From JAJVHZ01 sp041395385 (lineage in GTDB: Bacteria; Pseudomonadota; Gammaproteobacteria; JAJPIJ01), in assembly GCA_041395385.1 (NCBI GenBank), contig JAWLAN010000011.1:94817-158816 (forward strand): a stretch of DNA of 64,000 nucleotides, given 5' to 3'. Every line of letters starts with the position of its first letter. Positions within the stretch are counted from its first letter, which is position 1. Positions 27,856 to 37,204 of this stretch are shown here, piece after piece. A model generated the notes under the pieces. The model saw only the letters and a list, made by a program, of their open reading frames with translations. It made no database searches and was not told where the DNA came from. The position numbers and the translations under genes are program-made.

Positions 27856-30342
27856 TCACCGCGGTTCGGAGACGCGGCGCAGGCGCAGCGCGTTTCCCAG
27901 CACGAACAGCGAGCTCGCCGACATGCCGGCGGCGGCGATGAGCGGGTTGACCAGACCGAGCACCGCTGCCGGCAGGCCGATGACGTTGTAGAACAGCGCC
28001 CACCACAGGTTGCCGCGGATGATGCGCCGGGTCTTGCGCGCGTGATCCACCGCCTCGAGCACGCCGTGCAGATCGCCCCGCAGCAGCACCATGTCGGCGC
28101 TGCTGTGCGCCAGGGCCGCGCCGCTGCCCATGGCGATCGAGACCTGGGCGCCGGCCAGCACCGGCGCGTCGTTCACCCCGTCGCCGACCATCATCACCAC
28201 GGCGCCGCCGCTCTGCAATTCACGCACCGCTTGCAGCTTCGCCTGCGGATTCATCCCGGCACGCCAGTGCCCGATCCCGATGGCCTCGGCGACAGCCGCC
28301 GACACCGGCTGCTGATCCCCCGTCAGCAGCGTCAGGCGCAGGCCTCTGTCCCGCAGCGCGCGCACGACCGCAGCGGCCTCGGGCCTGACCTCATCGAGCA
28401 GGGTGAAGACCGCGACCGGACCGTCCTCGTTGGCGAGCGTCACGGTCGTGCCGATCCGCCCCGTCGGCCCGGCAGCGGCCGGCTGCCGCCCGGTGTGCGC
28501 GGCGATGAAGCGCGGCGAGCCGAGGTACCAGCGACGAGCACCGATCTCCCCGTGTATCCCGGCGCCGGGCTCGTTGATCACCCCGGCGGCGGCAGGCACG
28601 CGCAACTCCCGCGAGGCCTGGCGGAAGGCGCGCGCGATCGGATGCTCCGAGTGCCACTCGAGCGCGGCAGCGAGCGCGAGACATTCCGCCTCGCCGTGGC
28701 TGCCGAGCAGCTCGGTATGCGCCAGGCGCGGCGCCCCGCGTGTGAGCGTGCCGGTCTTGTCGAAGACGACATGGGTCACGCGCGCCGCGGTTTCGATGGC
28801 GGCGCTGCGCACCACCAGCACGCCCCTGGACATCAACGCATTGATGGCACAGGTGAGCGCCGCCGGCGCGGCCAGCGACAGCGCGCACGGACAGGTGATG
28901 ACCAGCACCGCCAGCACGTTCGCGAACCAGTGCTCGGTGTTGGCGGCCATGCCGGCGATGGCGGTCAGCGAGGCGACGACCAGCACCGACCCCACGAACC
29001 AGCCGGCGATGCGATCGGCCAGCGCCGTCAGCCGCGGCCGCTCGCCGAGCGCGCGCTCCAGCGCCTCGACGATGCCGGCGAGCAGCGTTTTCTCGCCGAC
29101 GCGCGTGACCGTCATCTGCAACGGATTTTCGACGTTGATCGAACCCCCGAGGAGCGGGGTGCCCTCCTGCTTGCGTACCGGCGCGCTCTCGCCGGTGAGC
29201 AGGGATTCGTTGACCGTGGAAACGCCCTCCGCCACCACGCCGTCGGCGGGGATCTCCTCGCCCGGTCGAATGAGCAGCCGATCCCCGGGTTTCAGTTCCG
29301 CCGGCGCCGCCATCTCCGCCCCGCCCTCGGCGGCGGGGTTGATCCGGCGCGCCAGCAGCGGCAGCCGCCGTCCCATGCGTTCGACCGTTTCCGTGGCCCG
29401 CGCGCGCGCCATGAACTCGAGATACCGCGCCGCGAGCAGGAAGGTCACGAACATCACCACGGCATCGAAATACGTCGTGCCCCGGTCGCTCCAGGTGTTC
29501 CATGCGCTGCCGAGATAGGCCAGCAGGATCCCGAGGGACACCGACAGATCCATGTTGAGCGTGCCGCCGTGCAGTCCGCGCCACGCCGACTGCAGGAATC
29601 CCATGCCGGAGTAGAAGACCACGGGGGTCGTGAGCAGCAGATTGATGGCGTTGAGGAACTGACGGTGATCGGTGGCGATGTAGCCCTCGTCGAAATAGAA
29701 CGCGGTGGCCACCATCATCACCTGCATGCCGAGCACCAGGGCCACGCCCAGCCTGCGCAGCAGGGTGCGGCGCTCGCGGTCGCTGCCCAGTTGTTGTCGC
29801 CGCGGATCGTAGGGCTGCGCGTCGTAGCCCAGCCGCTCGATGCCGCGGATGAGCCCGGATACCTCCACCTCGGCGGCGTGTACGATCCGCGCGCGGCGCG
29901 TGCTGTAGTTTACGCCCACCTCCATCACGCCGGGTTGCTGCGCCAGGTAACGCTCGATGAGCCACAGACAGGCCGGGCAGGCCACCTTCTCGATCATCAG
30001 CGAGCACTCCGCGGCGCCGTCCGCCCGCTCGCGCGTGAACTGTCTGCGCACGGCGGGATGGTCGAACGCCGCCAGGCGCTCACGCACTGCCGCCGGCATC
30101 TCCTCGACGCGGGGCGAGACCGTGGTGCGATGCCGATAGAATTCGGCCAGGCCGGCTTCGACGATCAGCTTGGCGGCGGCCTGGCATCCAACGCAGCACA
30201 TGGGCCGTTCGACGCCTTCGACCTCCACCGGCAGGTTCGTTCCGGCGGGCACGGGTTCCCCGCAATGGAAACAACGCGCGTCCGCGCGGGTCGGCATGTC
30301 CATGAGCATCGGAGCGACGGTCTCGACGGTGGTGCTCACCAT
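27856..30342 (-). CDS. ccoI: CcoI/FixI copper-exporting P1B-type ATPase
   Basis: 828 residues. A Cys-rich N-terminus (RCFHCGEPVP, MCCVGCQAAA) and a heavy-metal domain with CPACLW precede eight predicted membrane helices. The actuator loop has TGES, the membrane copper motif is CPC (VITCPCALSLAAP), the phosphorylation site DKTGTL, and the hinge GDGVNDAPVLAGA. CcoI supplies copper to the CuB centre of cbb3 oxidase. The FNR-type promoter at 30674-30714 faces it across a 325-base leader. The ATG at 30342 overlaps a possible short upstream frame. Confidence 0.96.
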   Translation of the reverse strand: MVSTTVETVAPMLMDMPTRADARCFHCGEPVPAGTNLPVEVEGVERPMCCVGCQAAAKLIVEAGLAEFYRHRTTVSPRVEEMPAAVRERLAAFDHPAVRRQFTRERADGAAECSLMIEKVACPACLWLIERYLAQQPGVMEVGVNYSTRRARIVHAAEVEVSGLIRGIERLGYDAQPYDPRRQQLGSDRERRTLLRRLGVALVLGMQVMMVATAFYFDEGYIATDHRQFLNAINLLLTTPVVFYSGMGFLQSAWRGLHGGTLNMDLSVSLGILLAYLGSAWNTWSDRGTTYFDAVVMFVTFLLAARYLEFMARARATETVERMGRRLPLLARRINPAAEGGAEMAAPAELKPGDRLLIRPGEEIPADGVVAEGVSTVNESLLTGESAPVRKQEGTPLLGGSINVENPLQMTVTRVGEKTLLAGIVEALERALGERPRLTALADRIAGWFVGSVLVVASLTAIAGMAANTEHWFANVLAVLVITCPCALSLAAPAALTCAINALMSRGVLVVRSAAIETAARVTHVVFDKTGTLTRGAPRLAHTELLGSHGEAECLALAAALEWHSEHPIARAFRQASRELRVPAAAGVINEPGAGIHGEIGARRWYLGSPRFIAAHTGRQPAAAGPTGRIGTTVTLANEDGPVAVFTLLDEVRPEAAAVVRALRDRGLRLTLLTGDQQPVSAAVAEAIGIGHWRAGMNPQAKLQAVRELQSGGAVVMMVGDGVNDAPVLAGAQVSIAMGSGAALAHSSADMVLLRGDLHGVLEAVDHARKTRRIIRGNLWWALFYNVIGLPAAVLGLVNPLIAAAGMSASSLFVLGNALRLRRVSEPR

Positions 30343-30461
30343 CCTGACTCCCGGGGCTCGAATGTCAATTGCCCGTTCTGGCCGCCAGCGGTCCCCCTCG
30401 CGCTGTCGGGTTTTTGACGTTTGGGGCCACCAATGTGCAATTCCGTGTCCCCTCGTTTCAT
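30336..30461 (-). CDS. Possible 41-residue leader frame overlapping the ccoI start
   Basis: ATG 30461, preceded by AGGTGAGG, opens a frame of 41 codons. Its TGA overlaps the ccoI start region (ATGGTGA), an arrangement that permits translational coupling. The predicted peptide is Gly/Arg/Gln-rich and resembles nothing I know. It may be only chance. Confidence 0.2.
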   Translation of the reverse strand: MKRGDTELHIGGPKRQKPDSARGTAGGQNGQLTFEPRESGW

Positions 30462-30791
30462 AATCGCCTCACCTGAGCATCTCGATGGAAGTCCCTGTCC
30501 CCCGGATGTTTTTCACTCATTCGCGGAGCAGGCGTACAAATGGCGGCGTTGACCGGGGGGATCGGCGCGGCTGGAGCCTTTCTTGCAGTGCGGTTCAGGC
30601 CATTCGAGGGCGCCGCGCCGTGCGGCAAATGCCGGGGGACCACACCGAATTCCATATGAAAAACCGACGCTTGATTATCCTGGCCGCCGCCCGATTTGGG
30701 TTGATCGGCATCAACGCCATCGGTCGATGAATCCGCGGGTCCACCCTTCCGGCGTGTCCGCTCCGGACCTACATCCGCCACCGATCGCCCG
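30462..30791. other. Intergenic region between ccoI and the PAS kinase
   Basis: Counting from the ccoI start, 449 bases separate two divergent genes. The region holds the FNR box and -10 element described separately, a GT/CCCC-rich stretch near 30425-30510, and short open frames without family resemblance. I see no terminator, transposon ends or known riboswitch. Confidence 0.4.
30674..30714 (-). promoter_or_regulatory. Perfect FNR box with class II -10, facing ccoI
   Basis: TTGATCGGCATCAA (30701-30714) is a perfect FNR/FixK palindrome. On the minus strand GATAAT (30679-30674) sits at class II distance, placing the start near 30667-30666 with the box at about -41. No comparable -10 exists on the plus strand, although the box is also 78 bases from the kinase start. 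Confidence 0.7.
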
Positions 30792-33700
30792 ATGAACGAT
30801 CTCACCCCCATTCCGATGCCGCGCGACCCGTCGTCCGCCGACGCGCCGGCGCCTGCCGCGAGCGATGCCGCGCCGGCCCCCGCCCCGCCGCCCGGCGGCA
30901 ACGCCCGCGTCCACCTGCAGGCGGTCATTGCCGCCGACGGCACCGGCTACGCGGTGATCGATCCGCGCGCGCGCGTCGTGGAGGCCAACGACGTCTACGC
31001 CCGCATGGCGGGTTTCGACGCCGCCGCCGCGGTGCTCGGACGCAGCGTGCTGGAATGGACGAACGGCCGCGACGTGCCGCGCACCGTCGAGCAGATCCGC
31101 CGCTGCATGGCCGAGGGCAGCGTGCGCGCGATGCAGGTGGAGTATCACGATGCCGGCGGGCGGCGCGTCCCGGTGTCCATCAACGCGCAGCGCACCGAGA
31201 CCGCCGACGGCCCGCGCATCGTGCTGTTGTGCCGCCAGGAGCGGCAGCGACCGAGCGCCGCGGAGGCGTTGCAGGCCAACCGGGTGCGCATGCGCGAGCA
31301 GCAGGCCGCGCTGTCCTGGCTGCTCACCAGCCAGGCCTTCCTCGAGCACGACCTGGGCGAGTTCTTCCGGCTGGTCACCCGTTGCGTGGCCGACGTGCTG
31401 GAGGTCGAACGCGTCAACCTGTGGCGGCTGAATCCGGCGCGCACCGTCATGACGCTGGTGAGCGGTTTCGATCGATTGAGCGGCACGGACGCCAGCGGCA
31501 CGGAACTGGACACCGGGCCATACCAGGCCTACTTCCGCGCCCTGGAGAACAACGAGCCGATGCAGGTCGACAATCTCGGCGAGGACGAGCGCACCAGCGA
31601 GCTCTCCGATCTGCACCTGCGCCCGTTCGGCGTCACCGGCCTGCTCGACGTTCCCGTTTTCGTCGACAACCAGCTCGATGGCGTCCTTTGCCTCGAGCAG
31701 GTCGGCCAGGAAAAGCCCTGGCACCCCGACACCCGTTTGTTCGCCGCGGCAGTCACGAACATCGTCGCGCTGGCCCTGCAGCACCAGGAGCGCACGCGTG
31801 CGGAGAACTCGCTGCGTCAGAGCGAGGAACGCTACCGGCAGCTCGTGGAGCTCTCCCCGGATGCGATCCTCGTCCTCCAGCACGACCGTATCACCTTCGC
31901 CAACCCCGCGGCGCTGCAGCTGCTCGGCGCGCGGCGCCCGAGCGAGGTCATCGGCGAGGGTCTGTTCCGCTTCCTGCACCCGCATTACCACGACACGGCG
32001 CGCAATCGCCTGCGGCTGACGGCGGAGCTGCGGGCCTCGATCCCGTTCGTCGAGGAGAGGTACGTCCGGCTGGACGGAACCACGGTGGACGTCGAGACGA
32101 CCTCCGGGCCGTACCAGGACGAACAGGGCGAGGGCCTGCAGGTGATCGTGCGAGACATCACCGCCCGCAAGCGCACCGAGATGAAGCTTGCCAAGAGCGA
32201 GCAGCGCCTGGACCTCGCCCTGAAGGCCGCCGATCTGGGCCTGTGGGACTGGAACCTGCAGACCGGCGACGCGTACTTCGACGATCGCTGGCTCGGCATC
32301 GTCGGCTACGCCCGCGAGGAGTTTCCGCCACACATCAACACCTGGGAGATGATCGTCCACCCCGACGATCTGCCGAGGGTCATCGCCGCGACCAGGGCCC
32401 ATGCCGAGGGGCAGACGCCGTACTTCGAGAGCGAGCACCGCGTGCTCACGCGCAGCGGCGAATGGCGCTGGGTGCACGACAAGGGCCGCATCGTCGAGCG
32501 TGACGAGACCGGCCGTCCATTGCGCGAGGCCGGCACGACGCTGGACGTCACTGCGCGCAAGCAGCACGAGGAGGCGCTGCGCGCGAGCGAGGCCAAGTTC
32601 TCGCGTTTCTTCCAGTCCAACCCGCTGCCGGGCATCATCGCAAGCTTCCCCGAAGGCCGGGTCATCGAAGTCAACCAGGGCTTCCTGCGCGCCACCGGCT
32701 ACCAGCGTGAGGAGGTCATCGGTGTCGCCGCCGCCGACGTGGCGCTGCGCTTCGAGGCCTCGCAGCGGGATCTGCTCTACCACGCGCTGGAGACCGGCCA
32801 GACGCCCTATGCCTTCGAGGCGCGGCTGCAGTTGCACTCCGGCGAGCTGCGCGACGTGCTGGCGACCTACGAGCGGATCGATTTCGGCGGTCAGCGCTGT
32901 TTCGTCGGCATGTACTACGACATTACGCATCGCAAGCTCATCGAGGCGGAGATGCGCCGTATCAACGAGCAGCTCGAGCAGCGCGTGGCGGAACGGACCG
33001 CGGAGCTGGAGTCCAGCAACCGCGCGCTGCGGGCGGCCGAGAGCCGCCAGCGCGTCCTGCTCGATGCCATGCCGGATCTCATGTTCCGCATCGACCGCGC
33101 CGGCCGCGTGCTCGACTTCTCGGCTCCGCGGGGCGACAGCCTGATCGACCCGGAGAAGCTCATCGATCGCGACCTGCGCGAGGTCGGCCTCGACGCCCCC
33201 ATGCTGCAGTCGATGCTCGCCACCATCGAGCGGGCGCTCCACGACGGCAACATCGAACAGCTGGAGTTCCGCCTGGCCACTCCCGTCGGACCGCGCGAGT
33301 ACGAGGCGCGGGTGCTCAAGAGCGGGGCCGAGGAGGTCGTGGCCGTCGTGCGCGACATCACGGAGCGGCGGCGCATCGAGCATGCACTACGCCTGAGCGA
33401 GGCCGGCCTGAGCGCGGCGCAGAGCCTCGCCCATCTCGGAAGCTGGGAACAGGACATCATCAACCCCGAGTCGATCGAGGCCAACCCGCTGCGATGGTCC
33501 GACGAGACCTACCGCATCCTGGGCTATAATCCCGGGGAGGTCGAACCGTCGGTTGCACGCTTGATCAACAGCTTGCACCCCGACGATCGCCAGGCGGTGC
33601 GTGAGCTCTGGAGCGCCGCGGTGCGCGACGGCAAGGACTTCGATCACGTCTGCCGCGTGCTCCGCCCCGACGGCGCGGAACGGATCGTGCATACGCAGTG

Positions 33701-34919
33701 CGGCATCCTCGGAGGGACGCCCGACCCGGGCACGGGCGTGAAGATCCTCGGGGTCATGCAGGACATCACGGAGCGCAAGCACGCCGAGGACGCGCTGCGA
33801 CTGAGCGAAAGGCGGCTGCGCCAGATCATCGATGCCGTCCCGCACCTCATCTACGCGCGCGAGATGGGCGGCCGCTTTATCCTCGTCAATCAATCGGTTG
33901 CCGACATGTTCGGCACCACGGTGGACAACGTGCTGGGCAAGACCGAGGCGGCGTTCGGGCGTCGGCCGGAGGAAGTCGAGCGATCGCGGGAGACGGACAT
34001 GGAGGTGGTACTGGTGGGGCAGCCGCAGCTCATTCCGGAGGAGACGATCACCGACGTGAACGGCAACGTGCACGTGCTGGAGACGATGAAGATCCCCTTC
34101 ACCTTCTCCGGGACGAGCCTGCCGGCCGTGCTCGGGGTATCCACCGACATCACCTATCGCAAGCAGGCCGAGCGCGAGATCCGCGCCTTGAACGAACAGC
34201 TCGAGGCCCGCGTGCAGCAGCGCACCGCCGAGTTGGAGGCCGCCAATCGCGAGCTGGAGAGCTTCAGTTACTCCGTCTCGCACGATCTGATCGCGCCCCT
34301 GCGCGGCATCGACGGCTGGAGCCTGGCGCTGATCGAGGACTTCGGCGATCGCCTCGACGAGCTCGGGAGGAAGTATCTCGCCAACGTGCGTGGCGAGGCG
34401 CAGCGCATGGCCATGCTGATCGACAACATGCTGAAGCTCTCGCGGGTGACGCGGGCGGAGATGCGGCACGAGCCGGTGGACCTCTCGAGGATGGCCGAGG
34501 AGATCGCCGCGGAGCTGCGGGTCAGGGATCCGGAGAGGCAGGCGGACTTCATCATCGAGCCCTTGCTCATCGCCAGTGGCGATCCGGTCCTGCTGCGTTC
34601 GGCGCTGCAGAACCTGATGGAGAACGCGTGGAAGTTCACCAGTCGCAGCGAGCGCGGCCTGATCGAGATCGGGATGATGACCGAGGCGGAGGAACAGGTA
34701 TTCTTCGTGCGCGACAACGGCGCCGGATTCGACCAGGCCTACGCCGCCAAGATGTTCGCGCCGTTCGCGCGCCTGCATCGCGCCACCGACTATCCCGGCA
34801 CCGGCATCGGACTGGCCAGCGTGCAGCGGATCATCCGCCGCCACGGCGGACGGATCTGGGCCGAAGGCGCCGTCAACCAGGGCGCCACCTTCAAGTTCAC
34901 CCTGCCGCTGCCGACGTGA
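30792..34919 (+). CDS. Hybrid-free soluble sensor histidine kinase with one GAF and seven PAS domains
   Basis: 1375 residues, no membrane helix. In order: an Ala/Pro-rich start, PAS, GAF (about 180-340), PAS (about 345-460), PAS (PAC-type, about 470-590), PAS (about 600-715), a coiled coil (INEQLEQRVAERTAELE), three more PAS (about 750-1115), a second coiled coil (ALNEQLEARVQQRTAELE), HisKA and HATPase (NLMENAWKF, DNGAGFD, PGTGIGLASV). The H-box reads SVSHDLIAPLRG; isoleucine replaces the usual arginine after DL. The kinase precedes the GGDEF-EAL response regulator by 70 bases, so they form a pair. Signals are unknown; an FNR box lies upstream. Confidence 0.93.
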   Translation: MNDLTPIPMPRDPSSADAPAPAASDAAPAPAPPPGGNARVHLQAVIAADGTGYAVIDPRARVVEANDVYARMAGFDAAAAVLGRSVLEWTNGRDVPRTVEQIRRCMAEGSVRAMQVEYHDAGGRRVPVSINAQRTETADGPRIVLLCRQERQRPSAAEALQANRVRMREQQAALSWLLTSQAFLEHDLGEFFRLVTRCVADVLEVERVNLWRLNPARTVMTLVSGFDRLSGTDASGTELDTGPYQAYFRALENNEPMQVDNLGEDERTSELSDLHLRPFGVTGLLDVPVFVDNQLDGVLCLEQVGQEKPWHPDTRLFAAAVTNIVALALQHQERTRAENSLRQSEERYRQLVELSPDAILVLQHDRITFANPAALQLLGARRPSEVIGEGLFRFLHPHYHDTARNRLRLTAELRASIPFVEERYVRLDGTTVDVETTSGPYQDEQGEGLQVIVRDITARKRTEMKLAKSEQRLDLALKAADLGLWDWNLQTGDAYFDDRWLGIVGYAREEFPPHINTWEMIVHPDDLPRVIAATRAHAEGQTPYFESEHRVLTRSGEWRWVHDKGRIVERDETGRPLREAGTTLDVTARKQHEEALRASEAKFSRFFQSNPLPGIIASFPEGRVIEVNQGFLRATGYQREEVIGVAAADVALRFEASQRDLLYHALETGQTPYAFEARLQLHSGELRDVLATYERIDFGGQRCFVGMYYDITHRKLIEAEMRRINEQLEQRVAERTAELESSNRALRAAESRQRVLLDAMPDLMFRIDRAGRVLDFSAPRGDSLIDPEKLIDRDLREVGLDAPMLQSMLATIERALHDGNIEQLEFRLATPVGPREYEARVLKSGAEEVVAVVRDITERRRIEHALRLSEAGLSAAQSLAHLGSWEQDIINPESIEANPLRWSDETYRILGYNPGEVEPSVARLINSLHPDDRQAVRELWSAAVRDGKDFDHVCRVLRPDGAERIVHTQCGILGGTPDPGTGVKILGVMQDITERKHAEDALRLSERRLRQIIDAVPHLIYAREMGGRFILVNQSVADMFGTTVDNVLGKTEAAFGRRPEEVERSRETDMEVVLVGQPQLIPEETITDVNGNVHVLETMKIPFTFSGTSLPAVLGVSTDITYRKQAEREIRALNEQLEARVQQRTAELEAANRELESFSYSVSHDLIAPLRGIDGWSLALIEDFGDRLDELGRKYLANVRGEAQRMAMLIDNMLKLSRVTRAEMRHEPVDLSRMAEEIAAELRVRDPERQADFIIEPLLIASGDPVLLRSALQNLMENAWKFTSRSERGLIEIGMMTEAEEQVFFVRDNGAGFDQAYAAKMFAPFARLHRATDYPGTGIGLASVQRIIRRHGGRIWAEGAVNQGATFKFTLPLPT

Positions 34920-34989
34920 GCCCGCTTCTCATGTCCACCCGCTCGCCCGCTGCCCTGGCCGCCACCTCGCCGAAGGGGGCGCGTGCGTG

Positions 34990-37200
34990 ATGGAGCCGAC
35001 GCTCTCCTCGCTGGTGCGTGCCGACAGCGCCGCCGAGAGCGGCGCCTCGGAATCCTCCGAGATGCGGCGCCACTTCCGCACCACCTCGCACTTCCTGCGC
35101 GCGCTCATCGTCGAGGATTCCGAGAGCGACGCCGGGCTGCTGCTGCGCCATCTCGAACGCGGCGGCTACATCGTCGAGCACGTCATCGTCGACAACGCCG
35201 CCGACATGCAGGCGGCCCTGGCGGAGAAGGCCTGGGACGTGGTGATCGCCGACTACGTGCTGCCGCAGTTCGACGCGCCAACGGCGCTGAAGCTCCTCAA
35301 GGACAGCGGCCAGGACATCCCCTTCATCGTCGTCTCCGGCAGCATCGGCGAGGACATCGCCGTGCGCATGATGAAGAGCGGGGCCAGCGACTACCTGCTG
35401 AAGGAGAATCTCACCCGCCTGGTGCCGGCGGTGCAGCGCGAGCTGCGCGATGCCGCGGTTCGCCGCGAGCGCATGCGAGTGGAAGAGGACCTGCGCGTCT
35501 ACGGCCAGGTGTTCGAGGCGAGCTGCGAGGCGATCGCCATCACAGACGCCCGCCGCCGCATCATCGCCGTGAACCCGGCGTTCTCGGACATCACCGGCTA
35601 CCCACCCGAGGACGTCATCGGCCGCACGGCGCAGCTGCTGAGCTCGGGCGGCTACGATCCGGCCTTCTACGATTCCATCTGGCAGACGGTCGACGAATGC
35701 GGTTACTGGACCGGGGAGATCTGGGCGCGCAAGAGGTCCGGCGACCTGTTCATGGAGTGGCTGTCGATCTCGGCGATCCGGGACTCCTCCGGCAAGATCA
35801 GCCACTACGTGACGCAGGGCGTGGACATCACCAGCCAGAAGCGCGCCGACGAGCGCATACACTACCTCGCCCACTACGACTCGCTGACGAAGCTGCCCAA
35901 CCGCACCCTGCTGCAGGATCGCATCTCGCGCGCGGTGGCCGCCGCCGAGCGCAACGCCAACCGCGTGGCGATCATGTTCATCGATCTGGACCGCTTCAAG
36001 AACATCAACGACTCCCTCGGGCATCCCGTGGGCGACCGGCTGCTGCAGGCCGTCGCCGATCGGCTGCGCGGCTGCGTGCGTGACAACGACACGGTGGCGC
36101 GCCTGGGCGGCGACGAGTTCGTGGTGGTGCTGCCGGAGACCGGGCAGGAGGGCGCCTCGCACGTGGCCCAGAAGATCCTCACCAGCCTGAGCGGGCCGTA
36201 CCAGATCGAGAGCTTCCAGCTCATCATCACGCCGAGCATCGGCATCAGCGTGTTCCCCGAGGACGGCACCGACATCGAGACGCTGATCAAGAACGCCGAC
36301 GCGGCGCTCTATCACGCCAAGGACAACGGCCGGAACAACTACCAGTTCTTCACCCAGGAGATGAACATCGCCGCCTACGAGCGCATCTCGCTGGAGAACG
36401 GCTTGCGTATCGCGCTGGAGCGCGGCGAGTTCGAGCTCTACTACCAGCCGCAGGTGAGCGTGCGCACCGGCGCGGTCACCACGCTGGAGGCGCTGGTGCG
36501 CTGGAACCATCCGCACTGGGGCGTGGTGCCGCCCAGCATGTTCATACACGTCGCCGAGGACAGCGGCATCGTCGTGCCGCTGGGCAAGTGGATGCTGCGC
36601 GAGGCCTGCCGCCAGGTGGTGCAATGGCAGCAGAGCGGCTTCCCGCAGGTGCCGGTGGCGGTGAACATCTCGGCCGTGCAGCTGCGCGACAAGGGCTTCG
36701 CACAGTTCGTGCAGGAAGTGCTGGCGGAGACGGGGCTGAAGCCCGCGATGCTCCAGCTAGAGCTCACCGAGAGCATCCTCATGCAGGACGAGAGTCGCAG
36801 CAGCCCCGGCATCAAGGAGCTCTCGGCGCTGGGCGTGCACCTGGCGCTGGACGACTTCGGCACCGGTTACTCGAGCCTCACCTACCTGCGCCGCTTCCCG
36901 ATCAGCAAGCTGAAGATCGACCGCTCCTTCATACGCAACTGCGCCGAGACCCCCTCGGACGGCGCGATCGTCAAGGCCATCATCAACTTGGCGCACAGTC
37001 TCGGCCTGCGGGTGATCGCCGAGGGCGTGGAGAACGAGCAGCAGTATGACTTCGTGGTGGCCGAGGGCTGCGACGACATCCAGGGCTTTTTCTTCAGCCC
37101 CCCGAAGTGCGCCGAGGATCTCATCGGCTTCCTGAGCGTGGACTCCACCGCTCCCCTGGCCGAGCTGCGCGAGAGCACCGGCGGTCAGGCCGCGGAGTGA
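34990..37200 (+). CDS. Response regulator REC-PAS-GGDEF-EAL (cyclic-di-GMP turnover)
   Basis: 736 residues from ATG 34990. Receiver (about 35-155) with phosphoacceptor in IADYVLPQFD; PAS (about 165-285); GGDEF domain with intact LGGDEFVVVLPE (about 375); EAL domain with LEALVRWNHP, LTESILMQDE, LDDFGTGYSS and AEGVENEQQ. Both catalytic motifs are intact, so synthesis and breakdown of c-di-GMP are both possible. Phosphorylation by the preceding PAS kinase is inferred from adjacency. It ends four bases before the converging ccmI stop. Confidence 0.94.
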   Translation: MEPTLSSLVRADSAAESGASESSEMRRHFRTTSHFLRALIVEDSESDAGLLLRHLERGGYIVEHVIVDNAADMQAALAEKAWDVVIADYVLPQFDAPTALKLLKDSGQDIPFIVVSGSIGEDIAVRMMKSGASDYLLKENLTRLVPAVQRELRDAAVRRERMRVEEDLRVYGQVFEASCEAIAITDARRRIIAVNPAFSDITGYPPEDVIGRTAQLLSSGGYDPAFYDSIWQTVDECGYWTGEIWARKRSGDLFMEWLSISAIRDSSGKISHYVTQGVDITSQKRADERIHYLAHYDSLTKLPNRTLLQDRISRAVAAAERNANRVAIMFIDLDRFKNINDSLGHPVGDRLLQAVADRLRGCVRDNDTVARLGGDEFVVVLPETGQEGASHVAQKILTSLSGPYQIESFQLIITPSIGISVFPEDGTDIETLIKNADAALYHAKDNGRNNYQFFTQEMNIAAYERISLENGLRIALERGEFELYYQPQVSVRTGAVTTLEALVRWNHPHWGVVPPSMFIHVAEDSGIVVPLGKWMLREACRQVVQWQQSGFPQVPVAVNISAVQLRDKGFAQFVQEVLAETGLKPAMLQLELTESILMQDESRSSPGIKELSALGVHLALDDFGTGYSSLTYLRRFPISKLKIDRSFIRNCAETPSDGAIVKAIINLAHSLGLRVIAEGVENEQQYDFVVAEGCDDIQGFFFSPPKCAEDLIGFLSVDSTAPLAELRESTGGQAAE

Positions 37201-37204
37201 GGGT

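Noticed and set aside
30425..30515. Repeated GTCCC/CCCC sequence as transposon ends or a REP element
   Set aside because: No matching inverted ends, target duplication or transposase fragment could be found; a single copy in the window.
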